This document shows, piece by piece, positions 63,798 through 64,000 of a stretch of DNA of 64,000 nt. Source of the DNA: Psychromonas sp. MB-3u-54 (lineage in GTDB: Bacteria; Pseudomonadota; Gammaproteobacteria; Enterobacterales; Psychromonadaceae); NCBI RefSeq assembly GCF_002836415.1, contig NZ_PJBP01000178.1:1-64000 (forward strand), read 5' to 3'. The notes under the pieces were generated by a model. The model saw nothing but the letters and a program-made list of their open reading frames with translations, was not told the origin of the DNA and made no database searches. Each line of letters opens with the position of its first letter. Positions within the stretch are counted from its first letter, which is position 1. Made by a program: the position numbers and the translations under genes.

Positions 63798-64000
63798 ATG
63801 GATTTAACCTTTGAAAGCCAGCGTACTTTAAAACGCATTCTAGAACTTATTGATTTATCTAAACTCACAAAAAATGATTTGGCACTTTTTTTAGCACGAT
63901 TAGACAAAAACTTCCCCGCGTTATTTTCCAAGCTGCATCACTTATACGGTGAACAATATGATTTCTTTTATTATTTGCAACAACTGGTGGCTCATCTGGC
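63798..64000 (+). CDS. Amylosucrase-like GH13 protein, N-terminal part (cut by window end)
   Basis: The frame runs from the ATG off the window edge. Residues 1-67 read MDLTFESQRTLKRILELIDL, a helical segment, and FLARLDKNFPALFSKLHHLY-GEQYDFFYYLQQLVAHLA. This matches the all-helical N-terminal domain of amylosucrases (compare R-x-D-x-x-F-P-x-L-x-x-x-L-x-x-x-Y-G). The catalytic barrel is outside the window. Such enzymes make or split alpha-glucans using sucrose. The name is based on the N-terminal helix bundle only. Confidence 0.55.
   Translation, partial: MDLTFESQRTLKRILELIDLSKLTKNDLALFLARLDKNFPALFSKLHHLYGEQYDFFYYLQQLVAHL

Overview
The window looks like chromosomal DNA of a marine, AT-rich gammaproteobacterium. 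It is most like Psychromonas or a related Alteromonadales/Vibrio-like genus. This rests on conserved neighbourhoods (argR next to mdh, raiA next to tyrA and a DAHP synthase, yejABEF, an XRE/DUF3612 regulator beside glyoxylate genes) and on small dispersed repeats of a kind I recall from marine gammaproteobacteria. No rRNA, tRNA or CRISPR array was seen. The genus is an inference.

Region 1 (1-12.2 kb) is accessory and scarred. It holds a LysR/Old Yellow Enzyme pair, a solitary integron attC-like site beside a small membrane-protein gene, and a type III polyketide synthase module (methyltransferase, FAD oxidoreductase, PKS) lying between two copies of a ~65 bp repeat. It also holds two copies of a tyrosine-recombinase 3' end, an HPF paralogue, a PEP-CTERM surface protein, a cytosolic-looking lipase, a MITE and a decayed beta-helix protein gene.

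Region 2 (12.2-24.2 kb) has an acetate-type Na+/solute symporter (DUF4212 + SSS) followed by a cNMP/CBS/DUF294 sensor protein and a DnaQ-like exonuclease. An M14 carboxypeptidase, a DUF1840 protein and a redox cluster (PepSY, DUF2271, and a fused PepSY-flavodoxin-reductase) come next. Then there is an 8-nt tandem array, a 262 bp MITE and a small HTH protein.

Region 3 (24.2-38 kb) has a cold-shock protein, a P2-type cation ATPase, an OmpA-like lipoprotein and a PhoPQ-type two-component system with its own PepSY protein. It continues with selD-selU (selenouridine tRNA modification), a 7-nt tandem array, DAHP synthase-tyrA and raiA.

Region 4 (38-64 kb) is mostly core metabolism: yejABEF peptide importer, lytic transglycosylase slt, a type IV pilin with a triplicated start region, argR, an amino-acid binding protein, mdh, cysG, glgC with a triplicated upstream segment, and putA. 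It ends with a thioesterase, the DUF3612 regulator divergent from glcB-aceA, and the start of an amylosucrase-like gene cut by the window end.

Functionally, acetate uptake, the glyoxylate shunt, malate dehydrogenase and proline catabolism fit use of C2 and amino-acid carbon, with glgC and the amylosucrase-like gene pointing to glucan storage. The most unusual content is non-coding: three independent tandem amplifications of regulatory or intergenic DNA (50 bp x3 at the pilin start, ~127 bp x3 before glgC, and 7/8-nt arrays after selU and the flavoreductase), two MITE families, and repeats framing the PKS module.
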